Assembly (NCBI RefSeq): GCF_000174015.1
Contig: NZ_ACFE01000004.1
Span: 124,001-188,000 of the forward strand
Reading direction: 5' to 3'
Source of the DNA: Lancefieldella rimae ATCC 49626
GTDB taxonomy: Bacteria > Actinomycetota > Coriobacteriia > Coriobacteriales > Atopobiaceae
DNA: 64,000 nt
Shown here: positions 27,062-35,681 of the stretch, one piece after another
Layout: every line of letters starts with the position of its first letter
Numbering within the stretch: position 1 is the stretch's first letter
Translations under genes and position numbers: made by a program
Notes under the pieces: model-generated
What the model saw: only the letters and a program-made list of their open reading frames with translations
Told to the model about the DNA's origin: nothing
Databases searched by the model: none

Positions 27062-28016
27062 ACGCCCCTCCTTCTGCCAGCGCCATGGCAAGGCGCACAA
27101 AATCCTTCACTCCCAACGCTTCCGCACGAACGGTAGGCTCTATATGTGCGGCGAGAAACGCTTTCTCTAGTGTATCTTTTTTAAATCCCGAAGCTCCCAT
27201 AGAGTTACGGATGGTTTTTCTGCGCTGCGCAAATGCGGCGTCAATGACGCGTGCGACCCAGGCAAGCTGCTCGGATGTCAATACGCTGGTGCCCGAAGGA
27301 TCTGTCATGGGAGCTCTTTCAAGACGTACGACGGCGGAATTGACGCGCGGAGGTGGCATAAAATTACCTGGCGCTACCTCAAAGCGGCCGGAAACCTGTG
27401 CATAGAGAGCAAGCTTGGCAGTATATGCGCCATACGCTTTGGTACCGGGCTTTGCCGCAATACGATCGGCAACCTCGGCTTGCACCATAACGACAGCCTG
27501 TTCAAGCGTTGTAAATTCCTGAAAAAATAGAAGGATCAGAGTGGCCGCCACCTGATAGGGCAAATTGGAAACAAACTTATTGGGGCCAATCAAAGCCCCA
27601 CTCGCTTCTTTGCCCTGCGTGTCTGCAAACACCCCAAGCGAAGCATACGCATCCCCCACCAGCTGAGGCGTTGCTTTCAGGGCATCTCCCATGCACAAAA
27701 CAAAAGAGTCTTGATGCGGCTCTTTACACGTTGCCGCAAGCACACCCTCAAGCTCGCGGTCAGCCTCAATCGAACAGACTGCACGAACGTAGTCGAGCAT
27801 TGCTACCGTAAGCGTTCCGAGCCCGGGTCCTACTTCCAAAACCACATCATCTGAGGTCAGCTCGGCAAGCCGGATGATTTTGCGAATGATGTTGTCTTCC
27901 ACCAAAAAATTCTGACCCAGCCGATGCTTTGTGGCAAGCCCAAAGGCTTCCAGTGTCTCACGAGTTGCACGAGGATTGGCCAACCATGAGGCTGCATCTT
28001 GCGCGGCAAACGTCAC
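27030..28016 (-). CDS. rsmA: 16S rRNA adenine dimethyltransferase
   Basis: 328 residues. The S-adenosylmethionine site is LEVGPGLGTLT and the adenine-binding motif is FVSNLPYQVA; GQNFLVEDN opens the domain as in KsgA. It dimethylates A1518 and A1519 of 16S rRNA during 30S maturation. I chose a GTG at 28014-28016 because AAGGTGA lies 7 nt before it and it begins 13 nt after the metG stop; longer frames run back into metG. A 30-residue insert (about 120-150, containing FADTQGKEASGALIGP) is longer than in E. coli. Its 3' end overlaps tatD by 32 nt. Confidence 0.93.
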   Translation of the reverse strand: MTFAAQDAASWLANPRATRETLEAFGLATKHRLGQNFLVEDNIIRKIIRLAELTSDDVVLEVGPGLGTLTVAMLDYVRAVCSIEADRELEGVLAATCKEPHQDSFVLCMGDALKATPQLVGDAYASLGVFADTQGKEASGALIGPNKFVSNLPYQVAATLILLFFQEFTTLEQAVVMVQAEVADRIAAKPGTKAYGAYTAKLALYAQVSGRFEVAPGNFMPPPRVNSAVVRLERAPMTDPSGTSVLTSEQLAWVARVIDAAFAQRRKTIRNSMGASGFKKDTLEKAFLAAHIEPTVRAEALGVKDFVRLAMALAEGGAYGEETTFVHG

Positions 28017-28029
28017 TTCTCGCTCACCT

Positions 28030-29643
28030 TTATTTTGTGGAAGCAAGACGGGGGAACAGTGCTTCTCCCTTGGTAACAGCAAGTCCGCCGGAAAGCTTGC
28101 CCCACGTACAATCTTTTTCAAGCGCACATGAAGTTATCTCATCCTCGCCCAAACTCATACGGCTGAGTACCTCAGCCGATGTCGTAGGCATAAAGGGCAT
28201 CAAAAGATGGGCACTGATACGAATGGCCTCCAGCAGCGAGTAAATGATTTCCGCAAGCTCGCTCACGCGCGCAGGATCTTTTGCCACGTTCCAAGGCGCG
28301 GACTCTTCAATGTAGTGGTTGGCGGCATGAACAAGCTCCATGACCACATCTTTTGCTCCCACATAGTTCATATGATCCATGCAGGTAGCGTAGCGCCCAT
28401 AGATACCGTCAGCCAGTGCTTTTAAGGGATTTTTATCAGAGATGAGCGCACCGTCAACGTGAGGCGTGCACCCTGCAAAGTACTTGTCGCTCATATTAAG
28501 CGAGCGAGAAACCAAATTGCCCCAGCTGTTTGCAAGGTCCGCATTGTAAACCTGCTCCATACGCTCAAAGGAAATGCCGGAATCTTCACCGGGTACCACG
28601 TCAGTCATGAAGTAATAGCGATATCCCTCAACGCCCAAAAGCTTTACGACATCCTCGGGTGCAATGGCATTGCCGCGCGACTTTGACATCTTCTCTATCG
28701 CACCGGTCTCAGAGTTCCGCACGTTAAGAAAACCATGGGCAAATACGCGCTCAGGTACACTCTCACCAAGAGCCATAAGCATTGCCGGCCAGATAACACA
28801 GTGAAAACGGATGATGTCTTTGCCTACTACGTGCATCTGAGCAGGCCAGAAGCGTGCACGCAAGGCGGCCGCCTCCGGAGAATCATCGCCATACCCAACC
28901 GCGGTATAGTAGTTGAGCAGCGCATCAAACCACACGTAGGTAACATGGCCTTCATCAAAGGGAACGGGAATTCCCCAGTCAAAGCTTGTACGAGAAACGG
29001 ATACGTCCTGAAGTCCCGACTCCACAAAGGAACGAACCTCATTGAGACGAAAATCAGGCTCTACGAACTCGGGATGTTCTTCGTACAGTTTAAGGAGGCG
29101 ATCCTGAAACTCGGAAAGTTTAAAGAACCACGACTCTTCCGTTACACGCTCAAGCGGACGATGGCAGTCGGGACATAGATGCTGTCCTTTTGTCCCTTGC
29201 TCTTCATCGGCCTTCTCTACCTGCGTCTCGGTGAAGTACGTCTCTTCATGAACGCAATACCATCCGTCATACGAACCCTTATAGATATAGCCCGAATCGC
29301 GCATACGCTCCCAAAGATACTGCACGGCGCGATACTGGCGGGGCTCGGTTGTCCGAATGAAATCATCGTAGGAGACCTCAAGCTCATCCCACAAATCCTT
29401 GAAATACGGGGCCTGAGAGTCACACCACGCCTGCGGCTCCATTCCGTGCTCAGCCGCAGCCTGGGCGACCTTCTCGCCATGCTCATCCATGCCCGTCAAA
29501 AAGAGGACATCATAGCCGGCAGCTCGACGAAAACGTGCTTGTACGTCGCACAAAAGCGAGCAATACGCCGTACCAAGATGCGGCTTTGCGTTGACATAAT
29601 AGATGGGCGTTGTAATGAAATATGGCTGTTTACCCTCGGGCAT
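28030..29643 (-). CDS. metG: Methionyl-tRNA synthetase
   Basis: 537 residues. Class I signature PHLGTAY replaces the canonical HIGH near residue 24, and KMSKS is at about 318 (EKMSKSRGN). A single zinc knuckle (CPDC, about residue 158) is present, and the methionine-binding region GMDEHGEK is intact. The C-terminal tRNA-binding domain found on longer MetRS forms is absent. ATG 29641-29643 follows GAGGGAG. It is followed after 13 nt by rsmA and preceded by a 108-nt gap and rsmI. No T-box is visible in the gap. Confidence 0.95.
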   Translation of the reverse strand: MPEGKQPYFITTPIYYVNAKPHLGTAYCSLLCDVQARFRRAAGYDVLFLTGMDEHGEKVAQAAAEHGMEPQAWCDSQAPYFKDLWDELEVSYDDFIRTTEPRQYRAVQYLWERMRDSGYIYKGSYDGWYCVHEETYFTETQVEKADEEQGTKGQHLCPDCHRPLERVTEESWFFKLSEFQDRLLKLYEEHPEFVEPDFRLNEVRSFVESGLQDVSVSRTSFDWGIPVPFDEGHVTYVWFDALLNYYTAVGYGDDSPEAAALRARFWPAQMHVVGKDIIRFHCVIWPAMLMALGESVPERVFAHGFLNVRNSETGAIEKMSKSRGNAIAPEDVVKLLGVEGYRYYFMTDVVPGEDSGISFERMEQVYNADLANSWGNLVSRSLNMSDKYFAGCTPHVDGALISDKNPLKALADGIYGRYATCMDHMNYVGAKDVVMELVHAANHYIEESAPWNVAKDPARVSELAEIIYSLLEAIRISAHLLMPFMPTTSAEVLSRMSLGEDEITSCALEKDCTWGKLSGGLAVTKGEALFPRLASTK

Positions 29644-29751
29644 ACCGGCTCCCTCAACAAACTTCAGTAACTTTGAAATTGTACCGCAGGATGGCACTCC
29701 CGTTGTTCAAAAGCCATACTTTACTGGCTCCGCTTCTCGGGAGCCCTCCGC

Positions 29752-30663
29752 TCACGGCGTATGCACGGCTTTCAAAATGGCTTCATACACAACATCACGA
29801 TCAAGCGAGAAGGACTTGGAGAGCCGCTTTGCAAGCGTAGACTTACGTTCTCCCGCTTCAAGCCCTGCCTGGATGGCATCTGCAAGCGTTTGCTCTGCTG
29901 ACGGGTTCATGGATGCCTCGGAGGCCTTAGAGCCTTCTTCTGACTCATGCTCTTTGGGAGCGGAGACCACGATGACACATTCTCCCTTGAGGTGTTCCCG
30001 CGCCGCAACGGTTGCCGCCAACTCCGGTGCCAACCCACGTATCACTTCTTCGTGGACTTTCGTAAGCTCTCGCACAAGCGCAAGACGACGGCGCGGCATC
30101 ACCTCGGAGATGGTTGCAAGTGTTGCGGCAACCCTTCGAGGAGATTCATATATCACCAGCGTCGCCGGAATGGCTGCCAGTTGCACTAGGCGATCTTTCT
30201 GCGCGCCATGTTTGCGCGGCAAAAAACCTTCAAAAAAGAAATGTTCGCTCGCGAGCCCCGATGCCACAAGAGCGCACGTTACCGCAGACGGCCCCGGAAC
30301 AACCTCCGTTGCAAATCCCGCATCAAGCACGGCATCCACCAAGCGCTGTCCCGGATCAGAAACTCCCGGCATCCCCGCATCCGATACAAATGCAAGATGT
30401 TGACCTTGCGCAAGTCGTTTAAGTGCGGGAGCGATCTGAGCCTCAATAACGTTCTCGTCGCACCTCTGCAGAGAGGCATGTAAGCCAAATGCCGAGAGGA
30501 GCTTTGAAGTGACGCGTGTATCCTCACAAAAAATGACATCCGCAGTGGCAAGCGTATCGAGGACGCGTGGTGATGCGTCCGAAAGGTTTCCTATGGGTGT
30601 TCCTACCACCGAAAGCAGACCCGATTTTGCAGGTGAAACACGCGGTTGGTTTTCCGCTTCCAT
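29752..30663 (-). CDS. rsmI: 16S rRNA (cytidine-2'-O)-methyltransferase
   Basis: 303 residues. The tetrapyrrole-methylase fold is shown by VGTPIGNLSD near 20-29, FCEDTRVTSKLL, SDAGMPGVSDPG and VPGPSAV. It modifies the 2'-OH of C1402 of 16S rRNA, next to the P-site. A low-complexity Glu/Ser stretch (HESEEGSKASEASMNP) separates the core from a C-terminal helical domain. The ATG shares a base with the stop of the GH5-like gene (TGATG), so the two are co-translated, with GAGAGGA about 11 nt upstream. Downstream metG follows after 108 nt. Confidence 0.93.
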   Translation of the reverse strand: MEAENQPRVSPAKSGLLSVVGTPIGNLSDASPRVLDTLATADVIFCEDTRVTSKLLSAFGLHASLQRCDENVIEAQIAPALKRLAQGQHLAFVSDAGMPGVSDPGQRLVDAVLDAGFATEVVPGPSAVTCALVASGLASEHFFFEGFLPRKHGAQKDRLVQLAAIPATLVIYESPRRVAATLATISEVMPRRRLALVRELTKVHEEVIRGLAPELAATVAAREHLKGECVIVVSAPKEHESEEGSKASEASMNPSAEQTLADAIQAGLEAGERKSTLAKRLSKSFSLDRDVVYEAILKAVHTP

Positions 30664-31700
30664 CAGTTGAGCATTCCTCTCTCAAACGAAGCAAGAGCAA
30701 CGCGCGCGTCCCACCCTGCCAAAAACGCGCTCGTCTTCCAGGTCTGGAAAAACCAGGCAGGACATCCGCGATATGCGGCAAGCTGTCCGGAAGCATAAAT
30801 ACGCTCAAGGGCAATGCGACCCTCAGCGGTCATGGAGCCGTCCGGCGTGGGAAGCGAAGCCGACCACTTTCCCACCATCACCGGCAAATCTCCCGATGAA
30901 ACCTGAAGAAGATAAGAACGCTTTGCGTCTATCACTCTCTGAATACCTAAAGGGCCGGAACAGTCAACGGAAGAAGGTGTTTTGTCCAAGTGACAATCAA
31001 GCCATACATTTGTATAGGATTGTTGACTCATAAAACGCCGCCAGCCTGAAGGCCATCCCCCGTCGGGAAGAATAACCACCGGATCTTCTCCCGCAACCGT
31101 ACGGACAATGTTGTATGCGCGGCGATAATAGTTGCGCAAAGAGTGAGCCGGTACCCCGTCAATAACGCGCAGTCCCTGACGGATACGCGGTTGCACCTCA
31201 TCGGCAACTTCAATGCCAAAAAATCCCAAACGATGTGCATAACGTTGCGCAAGCTTTTTGATAATTTCAAGGCTCTTCTCGCAAGAAATGCGAGTACGGG
31301 GAGAACCTCCGGGAGTACTGTCTTGTCCGTCAGGAAGCCCCGGATTGACGGCAAGTACGAAGATGACGTGGAGCCCGATTTCCTCGGCCCACTCAAGCGC
31401 TCTGTCCACCATATCAATGCACGGTTGATATGGTGTGTTTTGAGGTTCAAAGACATACCACGGTATCGGCAAGCGCAACGCATTAAAGCCTCGCGCCGCA
31501 ATCCGAGAAAAATCTTCGGAGTGAATGAAAGAGGCGCGATGAGCACGCACAAGCTCTGCGTATTCATCCTTTCCAAGTTTGGCCGCCAACGACACCTCAT
31601 CAACCGTGGCAGTTCGTGCAAACGGTTCAGGAGTTACCCAAGGTTCCAACGTCAACCAACCCGTTAGGTTAACTCCCCGTAAGACCTTGGTGGCCGCCAT
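30663..31700 (-). CDS. Glycoside hydrolase family 5-like protein, probably catalytically altered
   Basis: 345 residues. The fold resembles fungal-type exo-beta-1,3-glucanases of GH5: RGVNLTGWLTLEPWVTP at the start, ALRLPIPWYVF, an acid/base Glu region IEVADEVQP (the usual N-E-P is D-E-V), and a later DCHLDK. The strand that normally ends in G-E-W-S, with the nucleophile Glu, reads MVGKWSAS, with Lys in place of Glu. It is therefore probably unable to cut by the retaining mechanism and may bind sugars instead, unless the base is a sequencing error. No signal peptide is seen, so it is cytoplasmic. ATG 31698-31700 follows AAAGGGG. It is coupled to rsmI. Confidence 0.8.
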   Translation of the reverse strand: MAATKVLRGVNLTGWLTLEPWVTPEPFARTATVDEVSLAAKLGKDEYAELVRAHRASFIHSEDFSRIAARGFNALRLPIPWYVFEPQNTPYQPCIDMVDRALEWAEEIGLHVIFVLAVNPGLPDGQDSTPGGSPRTRISCEKSLEIIKKLAQRYAHRLGFFGIEVADEVQPRIRQGLRVIDGVPAHSLRNYYRRAYNIVRTVAGEDPVVILPDGGWPSGWRRFMSQQSYTNVWLDCHLDKTPSSVDCSGPLGIQRVIDAKRSYLLQVSSGDLPVMVGKWSASLPTPDGSMTAEGRIALERIYASGQLAAYRGCPAWFFQTWKTSAFLAGWDARVALASFERGMLN

Positions 31701-31776
31701 TGCCGCCCCTTTCAGAATACGCATACACGTTACGTATACACGTAGCGCTTTTATAATCTAGTCTCAGTATACCCGG

Positions 31777-32199
31777 CTACTCGCGCGTATAGATGGCACA
31801 GTTAAGAGGCGTCTCATAAACTTCAATTTGCGAGACAGGCACACCTTGTGCGGCAAGTCGGTCAAAAAAGTATTTGGCAAGATTTTCCGCCGTCGTACGA
31901 AACGGAAGAATCGAAAGGGTAAAGCCCTCTTCATGAAGGCACTCGATGGTCTTTTCCATCAAAGACCCCTCTTCGACTAAAAACGTATGATCGAGTTCAT
32001 CGGTAAGCTCACGGAGCCTCTTTTTGAAAACGCCAAAATCCATGACCATGTCTTTCGTGGTTCCCTCGCTCCCAAGATAAGACTGTGAGATATATGCCAC
32101 CACGCGCCACCGATGGCCGTGCAGATTCTCGCACTTTCCATAATAGTCAGTCAGAAAATGCGAGGCATCAAACGAACTTTCAGTTTTTAAGCTATACAT
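31777..32199 (-). CDS. queD: 6-carboxytetrahydropterin synthase (QueD) family protein
   Basis: 140 residues from the ATG at 32197-32199; the ATG at 32215-32217 would add six. Zinc ligands are His14 (FDASHF), His27 and His29 (ENLHGHRW), with catalytic Cys23 in GKCENLHGH. MVMDFG and LDHTFL follow as in QueD. The enzyme makes 6-carboxytetrahydropterin for queuosine and related 7-deazaguanines; PTPS-type homologues act on folates, which the Cys motif makes less likely. No queC or queE is nearby. The start overlaps the end of ricT by 8 nt, so it is co-translated. A 76-nt gap with a possible promoter separates it from the GH5-like gene. Confidence 0.85.
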   Translation of the reverse strand: MYSLKTESSFDASHFLTDYYGKCENLHGHRWRVVAYISQSYLGSEGTTKDMVMDFGVFKKRLRELTDELDHTFLVEEGSLMEKTIECLHEEGFTLSILPFRTTAENLAKYFFDRLAAQGVPVSQIEVYETPLNCAIYTRE

Positions 32200-33601
32200 T
32201 GTTACTGTTTTCACCATGTGTCTTTTTACTTGTTTGATTTTTCCCATGATGCCGGCGGCGAGAAGAAGCATTTTGCTGTTCTGTGGCCGGCGCTTGAGCC
32301 TGCGACGTTGCATGAGAGCGCCGCGGACGACGTATTTGCTTGTCGTGCGGTGGTGTCTTCTGTGAAGTCTGCGGCTCTGCTTCACGCATGCCCGCACGGT
32401 CTCCCGGATGGCGTGTACGTTTTGTGCGCTGGGGAGTATTCTGAGTTGATGTCTTGGTCGTCTCAGGCAACCCCGCTTCCTGACGGTGATGGCGACGGCG
32501 ACGTGGCACATCAACGGGTATTTCAACAGGACTTACGTCTTTGGCATCTTTTGTTTCATTTTCATACGTTGGCGCCATGCGAGAAGGACGTACCCGATGA
32601 GTGCGCGGTACCTTAACAAACAGATCGGGATTTATCTCAGGCTCTTCTTCCTCAAGAACGCCATGCTCGCGATCAAGTTCGGCCAAAGCCATCTGCACAT
32701 CGGGAGATTCGAGTTTTTCAAGCACTTGTCGCGTTACGGTATCAGGGCGACACGCGCAGCCAAACTCTTCCGCTTTTTTCTTCGCGGCATCGGAGGCCGT
32801 CATATCCCCCAAGGGAATGCGTACCGTTTTGCCATTTTCCAGACGGATTACAACTTCCTCTTTCGGCGTGTTGTATTCAACAATTTTTCCGGTTCCAAGG
32901 GGAGTTTCAATGACGGCATTGCGCTTGGGAGCACGATTCTTAAAGTCCTTATATGCCTCAAATTCATAGCGCAAACAACACATGAGGCGTCCGCACGCTC
33001 CTGAGATTTTCGTGGAATTAAGAGGCAGGTCTTGCTCTTTTGCCATACGGATAGAAATAGGCTCAAACGAAAGGCCAAATCGGCGGCAGCAAAGCTCTTG
33101 TCCGCAATGACCATATCCGCCGATAACGGCCGCTACCTCACGCACGCCAATCTGTCTCATATCAATGCGCTGATGCAGCTCATGAGACAAGTCTCGTACC
33201 AGCTGGCGGAAGTCAACTCGCTCATCGGCCGAGAAGTAACACACGACCTTCTCGCCATCAAAGAGATATTCCGCTCCCACCGGCTTCATATCAAGATTTT
33301 CTTCAGCGGCAAAGCGGCAAAATATGGGGAAAGCGTCATCTCCCATCTGAGCAAGTTGTTCCGCGCGTTCAAGATCCTCAAGCGAGGCCACGCGGAGCAC
33401 CGGTTTAAGCTCGGCATCCCCAATGGTATCTGCGAGTTCGTCGTCCGTGACATCGCGAACATCATCGATAACGAGTCCAATCTCTTGTCCTCGTTCCGTC
33501 TGGCAAATAACGTGATCGCCCTCTTGCGCGCCTGAGTCTGACCAATCAAACCACAGGCCACGAGCGGCATATGAAAACTTTACCGGTACAACGGCGGGCA
33601 T
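32192..33601 (-). CDS. ricT: RicT/YaaT family PSP1 protein with basic C-terminal tail
   Basis: 469 residues. The PSP1 domain contains GYGHCGQELCCRRFG and GACGRLMCCLRYE, the cysteine clusters that bind iron-sulfur in the Bacillus Ric complex that controls RNase Y and development. From about residue 320 the protein changes into a Pro/Arg/His/Gln-rich, disordered tail (RRRRHHR, RTKRTRHPG, RRPRRS) of about 150 residues, not seen in Bacillus. RicF and RicA are not in the window. AAGGAGGCG precedes the ATG, and the start lies 22 nt inside holB, matching the tmk-holB-ricT order in Firmicutes. The tail might bind nucleic acid. Confidence 0.9.
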   Translation of the reverse strand: MPAVVPVKFSYAARGLWFDWSDSGAQEGDHVICQTERGQEIGLVIDDVRDVTDDELADTIGDAELKPVLRVASLEDLERAEQLAQMGDDAFPIFCRFAAEENLDMKPVGAEYLFDGEKVVCYFSADERVDFRQLVRDLSHELHQRIDMRQIGVREVAAVIGGYGHCGQELCCRRFGLSFEPISIRMAKEQDLPLNSTKISGACGRLMCCLRYEFEAYKDFKNRAPKRNAVIETPLGTGKIVEYNTPKEEVVIRLENGKTVRIPLGDMTASDAAKKKAEEFGCACRPDTVTRQVLEKLESPDVQMALAELDREHGVLEEEEPEINPDLFVKVPRTHRVRPSRMAPTYENETKDAKDVSPVEIPVDVPRRRRHHRQEAGLPETTKTSTQNTPQRTKRTRHPGDRAGMREAEPQTSQKTPPHDKQIRRPRRSHATSQAQAPATEQQNASSRRRHHGKNQTSKKTHGENSNNV

Positions 33602-34758
33602 GTAAGCGCCTCCTTGATAGCAAGCAGCATCGTCTCTACGACGAGCTGGGGAGTTACCATGTGCTCGAGGTTGAAAGAGGCTTCCTGAATGGCAGCAAGC
33701 GCTCTGATCACCCCGCGCGTATATGTTCGTGAAGCAAGGCGGTCAACCACGTCGGCAACGTCCTCGTTCACAATTGGTTCTGATATATTCTCGCAGCGGA
33801 CAAGGACGTCTCGAAGGAGCGACTCTGCAGCAGCGAGAGCTTCCATCATACCTGAACGTTCCCGTACGGTAAGCTCTCGCTTATTGGCCTTCTCAACTTC
33901 TTTAAGAACTTTTTTCTCCAAAAAATCCTTATGAGTCTCAAGGGCCTCCTCTTGAGCACGTTGAAGCGTGCCGAGCGGTATTTTGACTTCTGCCACGATT
34001 TCTCGCGCATTTCCTAAAATATCCCACGAATCGCAGCGCAGCGTATCACCTACCGCCTCCACCATCAGACGACGCACTTCTCTTCTTGATGGTGAAGCGA
34101 GAAAATCCAGCGCCCTTGAAGGAGTTCCGATAACCGCAAGTGCCACACGTGCTTCCGTTTGGCTTGCCACCGTCTTACGCATAACCGCCGAAAGTGCATC
34201 TTTTTCCGAAAGCGTACGAAACGGAACCACTTGGCAGCGAGAACAAATCGTGGGAAGCACGGTTGAGGTGCTTCGTGCACAAAGAATAAATATGGCGTCA
34301 CGCGGAGGCTCTTCGATGGTTTTCAGCAGTGCGTTTGCCGCTTCGGTCCGCAAAAGATCGGCCCGATCAAGAACGTATACCTTATTTTGAGCTTTGATGG
34401 GAGCAAGCATCACGTCGGAGATAATCTCTCTGACCTGACCGATAAGATATCCCGAAGCACTCTGCGGCTTGTACCAGTGCACATCGGGGTGTGTATGATG
34501 TGATACGCGGATACAGTCCTCACAGGTGCCATCTCCCCCATGCGGGCATACAATGCTCTTTGCTACGGCCTCGGCAGCGGCGATCTTTCCGGATCCCGGG
34601 GCTCCCACAAAAAGATACGCATGGCTCAAACGCCTCTGCTCAAAAGCCCGTCTGAAAAACTCTCGTACCCGTGGCTGCTCATGTAATGTCTCAAAGGCCG
34701 GGATTTGAGTTTTTCCGGTCTTTGTCAAAGGCGTATGTTGTAGCAACTCCTTAGGCAT
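33580..34758 (-). CDS. holB: DNA polymerase III delta-prime subunit
   Basis: 392 residues. AAA+ clamp-loader domain: Walker A GAPGSGKIAAA (Ile where Thr or Ser is usual), a zinc module CPHGGDGTC-EDC with His/Asp after it, DLLRTEAANALLKTIEEPP and sensor SRC in ICSRCQ. Together with gamma/tau and delta it loads the sliding clamp. The C-terminal collar domain runs to the end. ATG 34756-34758 follows GGAG and lies inside the last codons of tmk (8-nt overlap); a longer frame to 34971 lies inside tmk and was rejected. Confidence 0.92.
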   Translation of the reverse strand: MPKELLQHTPLTKTGKTQIPAFETLHEQPRVREFFRRAFEQRRLSHAYLFVGAPGSGKIAAAEAVAKSIVCPHGGDGTCEDCIRVSHHTHPDVHWYKPQSASGYLIGQVREIISDVMLAPIKAQNKVYVLDRADLLRTEAANALLKTIEEPPRDAIFILCARSTSTVLPTICSRCQVVPFRTLSEKDALSAVMRKTVASQTEARVALAVIGTPSRALDFLASPSRREVRRLMVEAVGDTLRCDSWDILGNAREIVAEVKIPLGTLQRAQEEALETHKDFLEKKVLKEVEKANKRELTVRERSGMMEALAAAESLLRDVLVRCENISEPIVNEDVADVVDRLASRTYTRGVIRALAAIQEASFNLEHMVTPQLVVETMLLAIKEALTCPPLYR

Positions 34759-35470
34759 CTTGAGCTCCAACCTCAAGACCAAACGTTTTGGCTTCTTGTA
34801 TCTCCGGTACAAGGTCACAAAGGTCGGCAACCGTACGAGCATGAACCTCTGCAATGGTGCCATATGCCGATACAACATGCACGCGAGAAGGTTCTGCCAC
34901 GGAAAGACGTATATATGCCTCGCGTACACACCTTTGAAAGGCTGCTCCTTCTGCTTCCATACGATCGGCACCGTTGGTGGTTGCGCGCTGAAATGCCTCA
35001 GCGGGCTCTAAATCAAAAATAAGCGTCCGTGTGGGAACAACGCCACAGCTCCCTAGATCATTTGCCCGACGTACGACCTTCTCGTCAATGCCGCGACCGC
35101 CTGCCTGATACGCAAATGTAGAATCATAAAACCGATCACAAAGCACAATTGCTCCGCGAGCAAGAGCAGGTTCAATGACTTGGCGCACCAACTGCGCACG
35201 AGATGCCTCATAGAGCAAGAGTTCGCACTCATCGGCCATATCGGTATTGGACGCATCCAAAAGAAGGGCCCGAATTTTTTCGGAAATGGCCGTTCCTCCG
35301 GGTTCACGCAGACGCACTAGTTCTTTGTCGGTTTGCATAAGTGCTTCTGCGAGAAGGTCTGCCTGGGTTGATTTGCCCACACCGTCTATGCCTTCAAGCG
35401 TGATGAACAGACCGCGCGCCGACATATCCGTTGTTTCATCTAAACACCGACGTATCATTGTATCCGGCAA
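34751..35470 (-). CDS. tmk: Thymidylate kinase
   Basis: 239 residues from a TTG start at 35468-35470, chosen because GAGGAGGGA lies about 6 nt before it; ATG at 35458 or 35425 has no such site. P-loop EGIDGVGKST, LREPGGT and DRFYDSTFAYQ are the family motifs in order. It phosphorylates dTMP to dTDP. It opens a four-gene run tmk-holB-ricT-queD joined by short overlaps, and a strong promoter lies 93 nt upstream (35563-35590). Confidence 0.93.
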   Translation of the reverse strand: MPDTMIRRCLDETTDMSARGLFITLEGIDGVGKSTQADLLAEALMQTDKELVRLREPGGTAISEKIRALLLDASNTDMADECELLLYEASRAQLVRQVIEPALARGAIVLCDRFYDSTFAYQAGGRGIDEKVVRRANDLGSCGVVPTRTLIFDLEPAEAFQRATTNGADRMEAEGAAFQRCVREAYIRLSVAEPSRVHVVSAYGTIAEVHARTVADLCDLVPEIQEAKTFGLEVGAQDA

Positions 35471-35562
35471 ATCATTCCCTCCTCTGCAGAACCCATAAAT
35501 GTGAGCAAACTTCTCTCAATTGTGCTGAAACTATGGTGATGCAACATTTTTTCAGTCCTTCT

Positions 35563-35590
35563 ATCATACCCACTTCGTTTGGGGTATCAA
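35563..35590 (-). promoter_or_regulatory. Sigma-70 type promoter for the tmk-holB-ricT-queD operon
   Basis: On the minus strand TTGATA (35590-35585) and TATGAT (35568-35563) are 16 bases apart. The start point would be near 35556, about 85 nt before the TTG. It is the clearest promoter in the window. Confidence 0.65.
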
Positions 35591-35599
35591 TGAAGAAGG

Positions 35600-35624
35600 A
35601 CGGACGTTGGAGAGGGACGTCCGT
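35600..35624 (-). terminator. Hairpin downstream of topA
   Basis: ACGGACGT (35600-35607) and ACGTCCGT (35617-35624) form an 8-bp stem with a 9-nt loop, 58 nt past the topA stop and just upstream of the tmk promoter. The following bases are only moderately T-rich, so termination is likely but not certain. Confidence 0.45.
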
Positions 35625-35681
35625 TCAAGAAATTCTTAGAGCTTACGGCATGTACGTATAGGCTCACGCAATCACCTGACT

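Noticed and set aside
29644-29751. T-box riboswitch before metG
   Set aside because: The gap is only 108 nt and I see no specifier loop or T-box core sequence.
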